A DNA stretch of 64,000 nt from Bacteroides sp. (GCA_023662825.1 JAMPIH010000004.1:62001-126000), one strand, 5' to 3'. Positions 44,742 to 54,221 are shown, counted from the stretch's first letter. Translations and numbers: made by a program. Notes: generated by a model not told the origin, from the letters alone.

Positions 44742-44766
44742 CGCTTGGCAAAACCTCCTATTAGAC

Positions 44767-45198
44767 ATGCAAAATACAACACAACAGCAACTTACCGAAC
44801 TTATTATCGGATTGGAGAAAGCAGCCCTCGACAAATGGTTCAAGGGCGACACTTCCAGCTACGACCGGCTTTGGTCGCGCCGCAGTTTCTCTTACTTCGA
44901 CGGAGTCGTAACCGAACGTGTCGACAGTCACGCGGCGATAGAAGAAGTGTTGAAGAACATCGAAGGCAAATTGTTCGCCGACAGTTACGATTTCCGCAAT
45001 CCAAGGGTTCAGTTCGGAACGGACATGGCCGTACTTACCTATCAGCTTTATGCCCAAACCACGCTGATCGATATGGAATACAACTGCGTTGAAGTCTATC
45101 AGAAAGAAGAGGACGGCGAATGGCGCGTAATCCACTCCACATGGTCGTTTATACGCCCTATGGACAAGGACTTCGGCAAACCCAAAGAAATCGTCTAA
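44767..45198 (+). CDS. NTF2-like/SnoaL-type small protein (DUF4440-like)
   Basis: A 143-residue protein with the cone-shaped NTF2-like pattern: an N-terminal helix (LTELIIGLEKAALDKWFKGD), a Ser/Asp-rich turn, and a C-terminal beta strand EWRVIHSTWSFI, which is typical of DUF4440/SnoaL_3 proteins. It has no signal peptide. Members can be ligand-binding proteins or enzymes; nothing here identifies the ligand. It is followed 95 bases later by an acetyltransferase with its own promoter. Confidence 0.75.
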   Translation: MQNTTQQQLTELIIGLEKAALDKWFKGDTSSYDRLWSRRSFSYFDGVVTERVDSHAAIEEVLKNIEGKLFADSYDFRNPRVQFGTDMAVLTYQLYAQTTLIDMEYNCVEVYQKEEDGEWRVIHSTWSFIRPMDKDFGKPKEIV

Positions 45199-45265
45199 GA
45201 CGTGTATCCGCAATCCAGGTTATGCAGCCCGAAATCCGCGTAACGGCAGGACGGGTTCCGCACCT

Positions 45266-45273
45266 TACCTTTG
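45266..45273 (+). promoter_or_regulatory. -7 box of the Maa-like acetyltransferase gene
   Basis: TACCTTTG lies 20 bases before the ATG at 45294 and supports that start over in-frame codons upstream that overlap the preceding gene. Confidence 0.5.
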
Positions 45274-45293
45274 CCGGCACAAAACATCAGGCC

Positions 45294-45866
45294 ATGACGA
45301 TAGAAGATTTTCAGCGGAGGATTGCCGAGGGCAAGCCTTTGGAAGGGGACGAGATGATTCAATTCATGCGGCAGCAGAGCGCCCTCTCGCGCCAGGTGCA
45401 GTTCGAGTTGAACACGCATTACCATAGTCAGGAAGAAATACGCGAACTTTTCGGGCAGATTACCGGACAGCCCATGGACGGGGACTTCACGCTTTTCCCT
45501 CCCTTCTACACCGATTTCGGCAGGAACATCCATATCGGCAAGAAGGTGTTCATCAATTCCGGCTGTCATTTCCAAGACCAAGGCGGCATCTTTATCGGCG
45601 ACAACTGCCTCATCGGGCATGGTGTGGTGCTGGCCACACTGAACCACGATTTCGAGCCGTCCAAAAGACAGAACCTCCACCACGCCCCGATACGTATCGG
45701 CAAGGGCGTTTGGATTGGGGCGCACGCCACCCTCACCGCCGGCGTCACCATTGGCGACAACGCCGTGATAGCCGCCGGAGCGGTCGTCACCAAAGACGTG
45801 CCGGCCGATATGGTGGCGGGCGGCGTACCGGCCCGAATCATCAAGAGCATCTATAAAACCTCATGA
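45294..45866 (+). CDS. Maa/NodL-like hexapeptide O-acetyltransferase
   Basis: A 190-residue sugar O-acetyltransferase. An N-terminal helical cap (residues 1-55) precedes hexapeptide repeats forming a left-handed beta-helix. FTLFPPFYTDFGRNIHIGKKVFINSG and the active-site stretch with ATLNHDFEPSKR (catalytic His) match the maltose/galactoside acetyltransferase group. The C-terminus has the GGVPARIIKSI ending. It likely acetylates a sugar or a cell-surface precursor. The start is set by the promoter 20 bases upstream. Confidence 0.88.
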   Translation: MTIEDFQRRIAEGKPLEGDEMIQFMRQQSALSRQVQFELNTHYHSQEEIRELFGQITGQPMDGDFTLFPPFYTDFGRNIHIGKKVFINSGCHFQDQGGIFIGDNCLIGHGVVLATLNHDFEPSKRQNLHHAPIRIGKGVWIGAHATLTAGVTIGDNAVIAAGAVVTKDVPADMVAGGVPARIIKSIYKTS

Positions 45867-45910
45867 ACTCCCGGCAGATTCACGAACACGAAATACATCG
45901 TTAAAATTCG

Positions 45911-45918
45911 TAACTTCG
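45911..45918 (+). promoter_or_regulatory. -7 box of the gmd operon
   Basis: TAACTTCG lies 47 bases before the gmd ATG. It is the last promoter-like signal before gmd; none is obvious between gmd, the ATPase pair and fcl, so all four genes are probably one transcript. Confidence 0.45.
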
Positions 45919-45965
45919 CGCACATTCCTAAACGGTGCTGCAAGGCATATAGAATACGCGAACAC

Positions 45966-47126
45966 ATGGAACAGAACAGAAAAGTGGCGCTGATTACCGG
46001 CGTAACGGGGCAGGACGGTGCCTATCTGAGCGAGTTTTTATTGAAGAAAGGCTACGAGGTGCATGGGCTTAAACGCCGTTCCTCCTCTTTCAATACCGAG
46101 CGTATCGACCACCTTTACCAAGACCCGCAGACGCCCAACCGCAACTTTATCCTGCACCACGGAGACATGACCGACAGCCTGAACCTGACCCGCATCGTGC
46201 AGGAGGTTCAGCCCGATGAAATCTACAACCTGGCCGCCATGAGCCATGTGCAGGTAAGTTTCGACACGCCCGAATACGCGGCCAACGCCGACGGCATCGG
46301 CACCCTGCGCCTGCTGGAATCGGTGCGTCTGCTGGGAATGACACAGAAGACCCGTATCTACCAGGCTTCCACCTCCGAACTGTTCGGCAAGGTGCAGGAA
46401 ACGCCCCAGACGGAGAAGACGCCTTTCTATCCGCGCAGTCCCTACGCGGCGGCCAAACTCTACGCCTACTGGATTACGGTGAACTACCGCGAGGCCTACC
46501 ACATGCACGCCAGCAACGGCATCCTCTTCAACCACGAATCGCCGGTGCGGGGCGAGACCTTCGTTACCCGCAAGATTACCCGCGCCGTGTGCAAGATGGC
46601 GCTCGGCCTGCAAGACCGCCTCTACTTAGGCAATATGGATTCCAAGCGCGACTGGGGCCACGCCAAAGACTACGTGCGCGCCATGTGGATGATCCTGCAA
46701 CAGCCCGAGCCCGACGACTATGTGATCGCCACCGGCACCACCACCTCCATCCGCGAATTCGTGGACATGGCCTTCCGCCACGTCGGCTGCCGTCTCGCCT
46801 ACAGGGGCAAGGGCATGGACGAACAGGGCGTGTTGGAAGCCATCGACAAGGATGTGTTCGTGAAGCATGTGGGTGAACAGCAATACCAGGCGTTCAGCAA
46901 ACGTATCGGAGAGGTGCTGGTGGCGGTGGATGCCAAGTATTTCCGTCCCACCGAAGTGGACCTTCTCTTGGGCGACGCCCGCAAGGCCCGCGAAGTGCTG
47001 GGCTGGAAACCCGAATACGACCTGCCCGCCCTGGTAAGGGAAATGATGGAAAGCGACCTGCACCTGATGCAGAAAGACGAATTCCTGAAATCGAACGGGT
47101 ATAAGATTCTGAATTACTTCGAGTAG
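45966..47126 (+). CDS. gmd: GDP-mannose 4,6-dehydratase
   Basis: A 386-residue short-chain dehydrogenase/reductase that turns GDP-mannose into GDP-4-keto-6-deoxymannose. The cofactor loop [10 protein letters not shown] is at 13-22, the catalytic STSELFG at about 136-142, and the Y-x3-K in [12 protein letters not shown] follows. Length is typical. It is the first of four tightly spaced genes; the second enzyme of the pathway (fcl) is separated from it by an ATPase/DUF4276 pair, starting with a gene only 2 bases after the gmd stop. Confidence 0.96.
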   Translation: MEQNRKVALITGVTGQDGAYLSEFLLKKGYEVHGLKRRSSSFNTERIDHLYQDPQTPNRNFILHHGDMTDSLNLTRIVQEVQPDEIYNLAAMSHVQVSFDTPEYAANADGIGTLRLLESVRLLGMTQKTRIYQASTSELFGKVQETPQTEKTPFYPRSPYAAAKLYAYWITVNYREAYHMHASNGILFNHESPVRGETFVTRKITRAVCKMALGLQDRLYLGNMDSKRDWGHAKDYVRAMWMILQQPEPDDYVIATGTTTSIREFVDMAFRHVGCRLAYRGKGMDEQGVLEAIDKDVFVKHVGEQQYQAFSKRIGEVLVAVDAKYFRPTEVDLLLGDARKAREVLGWKPEYDLPALVREMMESDLHLMQKDEFLKSNGYKILNYFE

Positions 47127-47128
47127 CC

Positions 47129-48244
47129 ATGAGAGGAACCGAATACAAGCTCAAAAAACTTACAATCAAAGGATTCAAATCCATCTCCTTTGATAAGCCC
47201 TTGGATATCGAGTTCAACGACATCAATATCCTGTTGGGGGCGAATGGTGCGGGGAAAAGCAACATTGTAAGTTTTTTCAAGATGTTGGGCTTCATGATGA
47301 CAGAAAAATTGCAAGCCTTTATCTTCCAAGCAGGACCCGGCCAAAGGTTTTTGCACTATGGCAGCAAACACACACCCACCTTAAGCGCGGAAATTCGTTT
47401 TGAAAAAGGGAAAGATTGCTACGATACCTATCGCTTCAGCCTTACGCATGCGGCGCAAGATGGACTTATTATAAATTTTGAGGAAATAGAATACTACAAC
47501 GGCGATCCAAATAAAAAAAGCTATCAACGCACACTAAGTTCCAATTTTAACGAATCTTCTCTCCCTTCAAGCCAATTGGATGCAGCAAAATTCCTTTGGG
47601 GGTTGGTCAGCGGTTGTAAAGTCTACCAATTCAGCGATTCATCCACCACCTCTCCCATGAGGCAAGCCTCCACGGTGGAGTCCGCCCATTATTTGCAATC
47701 CGAAGCGAACAATCTCGCTTCTTTTTTGTATTACTTGAAAAACAACTACAACGGGGCGTATAAGAAAATCGTGGACTATACCCGAAGTGTAATCCCTCAA
47801 TTTCAGGATTTTTATCTTGAACCCGAAAACAATTACATTTCGCTGAAATGGACAGACACTTCCGCCAACGACTACGTCTTCTCCTCAAACCAACTGTCCG
47901 ACGGTTCCATTCGATTTATCGCATTAGCCACCTTGCTCTTACAACCGAAAGAAACCATACCGCACGTTATCTTGATTGATGAACCGGAGTTGGGTCTGCA
48001 TCCCTATGCCATCGATCAATTGGTGGAAATGATAAAGGATGCTTCCAAACGGGCTCAAATAGTGGTATCATCTCAATCGCCAGCCTTGTTGGACGGATTC
48101 GATTTAAACGACATCACCGTTATTGAACATAACGGAGCATCTTCCGTTGCCCGAAAATTGGATTCAGACGAATACACCGAATGGCTAAAGGAATATCTTC
48201 CCAGCGAATTATGGAATAAAAATGTATTGGGAGGGCGTCCATAA
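47129..48244 (+). CDS. AAA (OLD/AbiL-like) ATPase of a putative defence pair
   Basis: A 371-residue ABC-class AAA_21 ATPase. Walker A LGANGAGKSN is near residue 35-44, Walker B is HVILIDEPELGLHP, and the switch is VVSSQSP. A central insert of about 180 residues lies between them, as in RloA/OLD-type proteins. It lacks a fused nuclease; the next gene probably supplies one. The TAATG overlap with that gene is one base. Such ATPase plus DUF4276 pairs are, to my knowledge, of the AbiL-type abortive-infection or PARIS-like class. Its base composition is visibly lower in GC than gmd or fcl. Confidence 0.85.
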   Translation: MRGTEYKLKKLTIKGFKSISFDKPLDIEFNDINILLGANGAGKSNIVSFFKMLGFMMTEKLQAFIFQAGPGQRFLHYGSKHTPTLSAEIRFEKGKDCYDTYRFSLTHAAQDGLIINFEEIEYYNGDPNKKSYQRTLSSNFNESSLPSSQLDAAKFLWGLVSGCKVYQFSDSSTTSPMRQASTVESAHYLQSEANNLASFLYYLKNNYNGAYKKIVDYTRSVIPQFQDFYLEPENNYISLKWTDTSANDYVFSSNQLSDGSIRFIALATLLLQPKETIPHVILIDEPELGLHPYAIDQLVEMIKDASKRAQIVVSSQSPALLDGFDLNDITVIEHNGASSVARKLDSDEYTEWLKEYLPSELWNKNVLGGRP

Positions 48245-48939
48245 TGGAAAAGTTGGTGATTCTGCATGTCTTGTGCGAAGGTCAGACAGAGGCTGAATTT
48301 GTAAAACACGTGTTGAGCCCGTATCTACGGCAATACAACATCATTACCAAAAATATCTTGCTGAACACTTCCCAAAAGAAAAAAGCCCAAGGTGGCTTGA
48401 TTAGCTATCAACAAGTTAAAAGAGATTTAAGATTGTTGATGAAGCAAGAATCCAGCAAGACCGGTGAGATACACTGTTTCACCACCATGTTTGATTTTTA
48501 TGCGCTTCCGAACGACTTTCCCGGATATGGGGAAGCCTCGGTCATCCACGATTCATACCAGAAAGTTGCGATGTTGGAAAAATCGTTCAAGGAAGACATT
48601 TCCCATTCACACTTCATTCCTTACATCCAACTGCACGAATTCGAGACGTTGTTGTTCTGCGGTATCGAACAATTGGCACAAAAATATCATGAATGCGACA
48701 GGGAGATAAGAAAGCTGAACAACGTTTTAGCAGAACACAAAGGGAATCCTGAACTGGTAAACGATGGAACTGACACAGCCCCCAGCAAACGCATCATCAA
48801 CGCGATAAACGACACGTATCACTACGATAAGCCCCGTACCGGCCGGGAAATAACAGAGCAAATCGGCATCAATACACTCAAAGAAAAATGCCGTCATTTC
48901 TCCGAATGGATAGAAAAGTTGGAACAAGTTATCTCATGA
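48244..48939 (+). CDS. DUF4276-family putative TOPRIM-like effector
   Basis: A 231-residue protein. The N-terminal VLCEGQTEAEFVKHVL (about 9-24), the middle TTMFDFYALPNDFPGY and HEFETLLF are the DUF4276 signature elements; the first Glu and the D/FD positions resemble a TOPRIM-type metal site. It is the likely effector, probably a nuclease, of the preceding ATPase. It overlaps the ATPase gene by one base and its stop overlaps the fcl start by ATGA at 48936-48939, so it is translationally coupled on both sides. Confidence 0.82.
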   Translation: MEKLVILHVLCEGQTEAEFVKHVLSPYLRQYNIITKNILLNTSQKKKAQGGLISYQQVKRDLRLLMKQESSKTGEIHCFTTMFDFYALPNDFPGYGEASVIHDSYQKVAMLEKSFKEDISHSHFIPYIQLHEFETLLFCGIEQLAQKYHECDREIRKLNNVLAEHKGNPELVNDGTDTAPSKRIINAINDTYHYDKPRTGREITEQIGINTLKEKCRHFSEWIEKLEQVIS

Positions 48940-50051
48940 ACAAGCACAGCAAAATCTACGTGGCCGGGCACCGCGGCCTGGTGGGCAGCGCCATCTGGCG
49001 CAATCTGCAGGGCAAGGGCTATACCAACCTGGTGGGCCGTAGCCATGCCGAACTGGATTTGATGGATACGGCGGCCACCGCCCGCTTTTTTGACGAAGAA
49101 AGACCCGACTACGTTATCGTGGCCTCGGCCAAGGTGGGCGGCATACAAGCCAACAGCGTATACCGGGGGCAGTTCATCTACGAAAACCTGATGATTGCCT
49201 GCAACACCATTCACCAGTCTTACACCCACGGGGTAAAGAAACTGCTTTTCCTGGGCAGTTCCTGCATCTATCCGCGTATGGCGCCCCAGCCCATGCCCGA
49301 AGACTGCCTGCTCACCTCCCCTCTCGAATACACCAACGAACCCTACGCCCTTTCCAAGATTGCCGGGCTCAAGATGTGCGAAAGCTACAACCTGCAGTAC
49401 GGTACCGACTATATCTCGGTGATGCCCACCAACCTCTACGGCCCCTTCGACAACTTCAACCTCGAGACCTCCCACGTCCTGCCCGCCATCCTGCGCAAGA
49501 TGTTTTTGGGCAAGTGCCTCGAATCGGGCGACTGGAAGAGCCTGCGCGCCGACCTGAACGCCCGCCCCGTGGAAGGGGTGGACGGTGCCGCACCTGCCGG
49601 AAAGATACTGGAAATGTTGGCCAAATACGGCGTACGCAGTTTGGATGCCGACCCTGAAGAAGGCCGACCCTGCCGCGCCGAAGTGGAGATATGGGGCAGC
49701 GGCAAACCCTTGCGCGAATTCCTTTGGAGCGAGGACATGGCCGATGCCTGCGTGTATCTTTTGGAAAACGTTTCGTTCAAAGACCTGAGCAAAAGCATGG
49801 GCAAGGAAGTGCGCAACACCCACATCAATATCGGCACGGGCAAGGAAGTCACCATCGCCCAAACCGCGCAACTGATCAAGGAACGCATCGGCTTCGGCGG
49901 CGAACTCCGATTCAATGCCGACAAGCCCGACGGAACCCCACGCAAGCTTCTTGATGTTTCCAAACTGCACGCCCTCGGCTGGCGTCACCAGGTGGAACTC
50001 GAAGAGGGCGTTTCCCGCCTTGCGGACTGGTATCTGCAAAGCCTCCGATAG
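48936..50051 (+). CDS. fcl: GDP-L-fucose synthase
   Basis: A 371-residue epimerase/reductase that converts GDP-4-keto-6-deoxymannose to GDP-L-fucose. VAGHRGLVGSAIWR is the cofactor loop, GSSCIYPRMAPQPM the active-site Ser region, and Y-x3-K is in PYALSKIAG. It is about 50 residues longer than the E. coli enzyme because of an insert around 185-240, which is usual in Bacteroidota. The start at 48936 follows the MNKHSKIYVAG family N-terminus and overlaps the DUF4276 stop by four bases. It is followed by a phosphohexomutase 36 bases later. Confidence 0.95.
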   Translation: MNKHSKIYVAGHRGLVGSAIWRNLQGKGYTNLVGRSHAELDLMDTAATARFFDEERPDYVIVASAKVGGIQANSVYRGQFIYENLMIACNTIHQSYTHGVKKLLFLGSSCIYPRMAPQPMPEDCLLTSPLEYTNEPYALSKIAGLKMCESYNLQYGTDYISVMPTNLYGPFDNFNLETSHVLPAILRKMFLGKCLESGDWKSLRADLNARPVEGVDGAAPAGKILEMLAKYGVRSLDADPEEGRPCRAEVEIWGSGKPLREFLWSEDMADACVYLLENVSFKDLSKSMGKEVRNTHINIGTGKEVTIAQTAQLIKERIGFGGELRFNADKPDGTPRKLLDVSKLHALGWRHQVELEEGVSRLADWYLQSLR

Positions 50052-50087
50052 GCATCTTTAGTACAAACCGAAAAAACTTCTCCGGAT

Positions 50088-51785
50088 ATGGACCAGACGA
50101 TAAGACAACGGGCGGAATTGTGGACCAAGCCGCCTTACGATGAAAAGACGCGCCTTGCGGCGCAAGCCTTGCTGAACGGCGACGAGGCCGAATGCGCCGA
50201 CGCCTTTTACCGCGATTTGGAGTTCGGCACAGGCGGCCTGCGCGGCATTCTGGGCGTAGGAACCAACCGGATGAACGTGTATGTGGTGGCCTTGGCCACC
50301 CAGGGTTTCGCCAACTACCTGAACAAGCAATGCGCGGCCGAAAACCTGCAAAAGCGCGTGGCCGTTTCCTACGACTGCCGCAACGGAAGTTCCGAATTCG
50401 CACTGACCACCGCCAAGGTGTTCGCCGCCAACGGCTTCAAGGTGTATCTTTTTACCGCCATGCGCCCCACACCGGTGCTTTCGTTCGCCGTGCGCCATTA
50501 CGGATGCTGCGGGGGCGTGATGGTTACCGCCAGCCATAACCCAAAGGAATACAACGGCTACAAGGCCTACGGCAAGGACGGCGGGCAGCTGGTGGCTCCC
50601 CACGACAGGAACGTGATGGCCGAGGTGGCCGCCATCAAGGGGCTTTCCGAGGTAAGGATGCAGGGCGGCGAGGCCAATATCCGCTATGTGGACGAGGAGG
50701 CGGACAACGCCTATCTCGAAAAGGTGTGCGCCCTCTCGCTCGACAGGGAGGCGGTGCGCAAGCAGAAAGACCTTAAGATTGTCTATACGCCGTTGCACGG
50801 CACGGGCATGACCATGGTGCCCCGCGCCCTCAAACGCTGGGGGTTCGACAACGTGATTTGCGTGCCAGAGCAGATGGTCCCCGACGGGAACTTCAGCACC
50901 GTGGCCTCGCCCAATCCCGAAGAAAAGGCCGCCATGCAGCCCGCCCTCGACCTGGCGCGCCGCGAGAAGGCCGACCTCGTGATCGCCACCGACCCCGATG
51001 CCGACCGTGTGGGGGTTGCCATCGCCGACGGCCAGGGCGACTTTATCCTGCTCAACGGAAACCAGACCGGTTCGGTCTTGGTGAACTACCTGCTGCGCAA
51101 ATGGAAGGAAAACGGACGGCTCACGGGCAAGGAATATATCGTAAAGACCATCGTGACCACCGAGCTGCTTAAGGAAATGGCCGCCAAGAACGGCGTGGAC
51201 TGCCCCGACGTGCTTACCGGCTTCAAATACATCGCCGAGGTGATCGGCCAGCGCGAAGGAAAGCAGACCTTTATCGGCGGCGGAGAGGAAAGCTACGGCT
51301 ATCTGGCGGGCGAGTTCGTGCGCGACAAGGATGCCGTGATCGCCTGTTGCCTCATTGCCGAGATGGCGGCCGAAGCCGCCTGCAAGGGACAAAGCTTTAT
51401 GGATATCCTCTGCGGGCTGTACAGGGAATACGGATTCTACCGCGAATCCCTGGTGTCGCTGAGCCGCAAGGGACAGCGCGGCGCGGAGGAAATCAAGGCC
51501 ATGATGAACGGTTTCCGCCAGAACCCGCCCCAAAGCCTAGGCGGCGAAAAGGTGGTGGAGATACGCGACTACAAACAGGGATTCGCCAGTCTGCCGCCTT
51601 CCAATGTATTGCAGTTCTTCACCGAACAGGGCAGCAAGATAACGGTTCGCCCCTCGGGCACCGAGCCCAAGATCAAGTTCTATTTCGGGCTGAAATGCCC
51701 CTGGCTGGACGGCAAAGACTACGCCGCCCAAGACGCCGAGGCCGCCCTGCAGGTAGAAAAGATCAAGAAAGATCTGGGTATTTGA
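50088..51785 (+). CDS. Phospho-sugar mutase (phosphoglucomutase/phosphomannomutase family)
   Basis: A 565-residue alpha-D-phosphohexomutase. The active-site phosphoserine loop is in VMVTASHNPKEYNGYK, the Mg loop is ATDPDADRVGVA, the sugar-binding loop GGGEESYGYL, and the phosphate-binding end RPSGTEPKIKFY. The long form resembles PGM2/phosphopentomutase-type enzymes. Next to gmd-fcl it could supply mannose-1-phosphate for GDP-mannose, but it may instead act on glucose or ribose phosphates. It is convergent with crcB, 4 bases away. Confidence 0.92.
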   Translation: MDQTIRQRAELWTKPPYDEKTRLAAQALLNGDEAECADAFYRDLEFGTGGLRGILGVGTNRMNVYVVALATQGFANYLNKQCAAENLQKRVAVSYDCRNGSSEFALTTAKVFAANGFKVYLFTAMRPTPVLSFAVRHYGCCGGVMVTASHNPKEYNGYKAYGKDGGQLVAPHDRNVMAEVAAIKGLSEVRMQGGEANIRYVDEEADNAYLEKVCALSLDREAVRKQKDLKIVYTPLHGTGMTMVPRALKRWGFDNVICVPEQMVPDGNFSTVASPNPEEKAAMQPALDLARREKADLVIATDPDADRVGVAIADGQGDFILLNGNQTGSVLVNYLLRKWKENGRLTGKEYIVKTIVTTELLKEMAAKNGVDCPDVLTGFKYIAEVIGQREGKQTFIGGGEESYGYLAGEFVRDKDAVIACCLIAEMAAEAACKGQSFMDILCGLYREYGFYRESLVSLSRKGQRGAEEIKAMMNGFRQNPPQSLGGEKVVEIRDYKQGFASLPPSNVLQFFTEQGSKITVRPSGTEPKIKFYFGLKCPWLDGKDYAAQDAEAALQVEKIKKDLGI

Positions 51786-51789
51786 GCCC

Positions 51790-52176
51790 TTACGACACCC
51801 GAACCAAGCTGTAAGCCAGATAAACCGACAAGAAACCGACAAATAGGCTCGCAACGGTGTATAAGGCAACAGAAAGATGTTCCGAACCCAGGAACAGCAG
51901 GTAGTTCTCGTTCATAAAGGAGGAGAAGGTTGTGAAACCGCCGCAGAAACCGACGGTAAGGAACAGTTTCATACCCTCGCTCAATTGACATCCCTTGTCG
52001 ATAAGGCCATACACGAGGCCTATGATGAAACATCCCACCACGTTGACAAGAAACGTACCCCAAGGAAAACCGCCATGGCCGGAGAACGGTATGGCGCGAC
52101 CTATCAGGTATCGGGTCATACCGCCGAAACAACTGCCGGCACCGACAATCAGTATTTTGGATACGATGGCATTCAT
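51790..52176 (-). CDS. crcB: CrcB/Fluc fluoride channel
   Basis: A 128-residue membrane protein with four helices that exports fluoride as a dual-topology dimer. It has GSCFGGMTRYLIGR near the N-terminus and the GFCGGFTTFSSF motif with the conserved Thr/Phe-box. The start at 52176 is chosen because it precedes the first helix; residues before it are non-homologous. It is 17 bases downstream of cvpA, so it is probably expressed with that operon. No fluoride riboswitch fits in that gap. Confidence 0.93.
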   Translation of the reverse strand: MNAIVSKILIVGAGSCFGGMTRYLIGRAIPFSGHGGFPWGTFLVNVVGCFIIGLVYGLIDKGCQLSEGMKLFLTVGFCGGFTTFSSFMNENYLLFLGSEHLSVALYTVASLFVGFLSVYLAYSLVRVS

Positions 52177-52193
52177 TTTCTTATAAAACCCGG

Positions 52194-52706
52194 TTATTCC
52201 CCGGTAAACTCCTTGATGCAATCGACCCCCGTCTGCACTGTTTCCCTTACGACCGGCCAGAAACGGTAGGTGGCCTTTTCCACATAGCGGAACGAGAGCG
52301 AGGAATCGCGCACCGAAGTCTTGAGAATTTCCTCGTCCGGATCTATCTTGTTCCAGAAATAAATCAGTATGCTGAACACCGCCAGCACCTTGCAGAAACT
52401 AAGCAGCAGGCCGCCGATACGGTTGAAAAGCCCCATCGAGGTCTTGTTGGCCCAGTTGCCCAAAACCTTGCCCAGGAGATACACGCCCACCGAGACGCCG
52501 ATAAACATAATCACGAAACAGATCGTCTGCGCATGCCTGCCGTTGATCGAGAACCAGTCGCCCACCAGGTACGAGAACTTGAACGACATATAGAAACCCG
52601 CCACCAAGGCCAGAAGCGAAACCAATTCCATCACCAGGCCGTTCTTGGCTCCCTTGAACCCGCACCAAAGCAGGGGTATAAGGATAATGAGGTCTAGGAA
52701 ATTCAT
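52194..52706 (-). CDS. cvpA: CvpA-family membrane protein
   Basis: A 170-residue protein with four predicted membrane helices beginning MNFLDLIILIPLLWCGFKGAKNGLVMEL, the family start. E. coli CvpA is linked to colicin V production, purF and cell-envelope stress; the molecular function is not settled. The start at 52706 gives a four-base ATGA overlap with mlaF (52703-52706), so it is translationally coupled to the lipid-transport genes. Confidence 0.88.
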   Translation of the reverse strand: MNFLDLIILIPLLWCGFKGAKNGLVMELVSLLALVAGFYMSFKFSYLVGDWFSINGRHAQTICFVIMFIGVSVGVYLLGKVLGNWANKTSMGLFNRIGGLLLSFCKVLAVFSILIYFWNKIDPDEEILKTSVRDSSLSFRYVEKATYRFWPVVRETVQTGVDCIKEFTGE

Positions 52707-53476
52707 GCTTCGTTCCTGTGTCGGTGATTGTTCAGCAGGCGTTTGGTAAGCTCGGAAGCCTCCATGAAATGGATGATTTCGGGATTGTCGCTCTGCATGA
52801 TGTCGCTCCCGCTTCCCTGCCACCAGAGTTTCCCCTCGTAGATGAAGTTCACCGTGTCGCCGATCTTCAAGACCGAGTTCATGTCGTGGGTGTTGATCAC
52901 GGTGGTGATGTCGTATTCCCTGGTGATCTCGGCAATCAGGTTGTCGATGAGTTCCGACGTGCGCGGATCCAGGCCCGAATTGGGCTCATCGCAGAACAGG
53001 TATTTGGGCTCCACGGCGATGGCGCGGGCGATGGCCACCCGCTTGCGCATGCCCCCGCTCAGTTCGGAGGGCGAAAGGTTTTCCGCACCCTTCAAATCGA
53101 CCCGTTGCAGACAGTCTTTGGCGCGGCGAATCTTTTCCGAACGCGATTTCTGGGTGAACATATCCATCGGGAACATCACGTTCTCGAGCACCGAAAGCGA
53201 GTCGAACAAGGCCCCTCCCTGAAAAACCATGCCGATTTCGCGGCGTATGGAGGTTAGCAGCTCGTGGTTCTGCTTGGTCACGAAATCGCGGCCGTCGAAA
53301 AGGATGGCCCCGCTGTCGGGCGTAAGCAATCCGGTCATGCTCTTCATCAGCACCGTCTTGCCCGAACCGCTCTGGCCGATAATCAGGTTGCACTTGCCCG
53401 GCATCAGTTTGAGGTTGATGTCGAAAAGCACCTGTCGGTCGCCGAAAAACTTATTCAGATGTTGTATTTCTATCAT
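52703..53476 (-). CDS. mlaF: MlaF-type lipid-transport ABC ATPase
   Basis: A 257-residue ATPase of the Mla/Mce phospholipid transport system. Walker A GQSGSGKTVLMKS is at about 35-47, the signature is LSGGMRKRVAIARA, and DEPNSGLDPRT is the extended Walker B. It powers retrograde or anterograde phospholipid transport with MlaE, encoded 13 bases upstream. The MlaD/MCE partner is not in the window. Confidence 0.93.
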   Translation of the reverse strand: MIEIQHLNKFFGDRQVLFDINLKLMPGKCNLIIGQSGSGKTVLMKSMTGLLTPDSGAILFDGRDFVTKQNHELLTSIRREIGMVFQGGALFDSLSVLENVMFPMDMFTQKSRSEKIRRAKDCLQRVDLKGAENLSPSELSGGMRKRVAIARAIAVEPKYLFCDEPNSGLDPRTSELIDNLIAEITREYDITTVINTHDMNSVLKIGDTVNFIYEGKLWWQGSGSDIMQSDNPEIIHFMEASELTKRLLNNHRHRNEA

Positions 53477-53489
53477 TTCCGAAATTCCT

Positions 53490-54221
53490 TTACATAAGTA
53501 ACTGGGTCAGCACCAGGTTGGAAAGGATGATGGCGATGCTGCTGTTGACCACTGCCTTGGTGCTGGCGCGCCCCACTTCCAGTGCTCCGCCCTGCACGGT
53601 ATATCCGTAAAACGATGATATGCTGCTGATAAAGAAAGCGAACACCACGGTCTTTATGATGGCGTATGCCAGGTCGAAGGGGTGCGGGAAGGACTGCAGG
53701 CCGTAGATAAACTCGTAGGAGGTCATGCCGCCGATGCTCACCGCCGCCCACCAACCGCCGAACAAGGCAGCCACAATGCTGAGCATAATCAGTATCGGAT
53801 TGAAAATCAGGCAGGCGATAATCTTGGGCAGAATCAGGTAGGAAGCCGAGTTCATGCCCATCACCTCGATGGCGTCGATCTGTTCGGTAATACGCATCGT
53901 GCCTAACTGGGAGGCGATGTGCGAGCCGATCTTGCCGGCCAGTATGAGGCCGATAATCGTGGGGGCAAGTTCCATCACGATGGCCTTTCGGGTGGCGAAC
54001 CCCACGGCATAGATGGGAATCCAGGGCGAATCCATGTTGATCTGCAACTGGATGGCGATGGCAGCGCCCACGAAAATAGACACCAGCGATACCAAGGGAA
54101 TCGAATCGAAGCCCAACTGATTCATCTCGCCCAGCACCTGTTTCCAAAAAAGCTTGCGTTTTCCGGGCGGGGTGAACACCTTGCCCAACAGAATAAAATA
54201 ACTGCCTAAGGTTCGTATCAT
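53490..54221 (-). CDS. mlaE: MlaE-type lipid-transport ABC permease
   Basis: A 243-residue inner-membrane permease with five to six helices. It has the MlaE stretches FVGAAIAIQLQ and the coupling region TRKAIVMELAPTIIGLILAGKIGSHIASQLGTMRITEQIDAIEVMG. A -7 box TACCTTTG (54244-54251 on the minus strand) lies 22 bases upstream. It heads the mlaE-mlaF-cvpA-crcB operon. Confidence 0.94.
   Translation of the reverse strand: MIRTLGSYFILLGKVFTPPGKRKLFWKQVLGEMNQLGFDSIPLVSLVSIFVGAAIAIQLQINMDSPWIPIYAVGFATRKAIVMELAPTIIGLILAGKIGSHIASQLGTMRITEQIDAIEVMGMNSASYLILPKIIACLIFNPILIMLSIVAALFGGWWAAVSIGGMTSYEFIYGLQSFPHPFDLAYAIIKTVVFAFFISSISSFYGYTVQGGALEVGRASTKAVVNSSIAIILSNLVLTQLLM

Noticed and set aside
52177..52193. 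Fluoride riboswitch before crcB
   Set aside because: Only 17 bases separate crcB from cvpA, too little for the aptamer.
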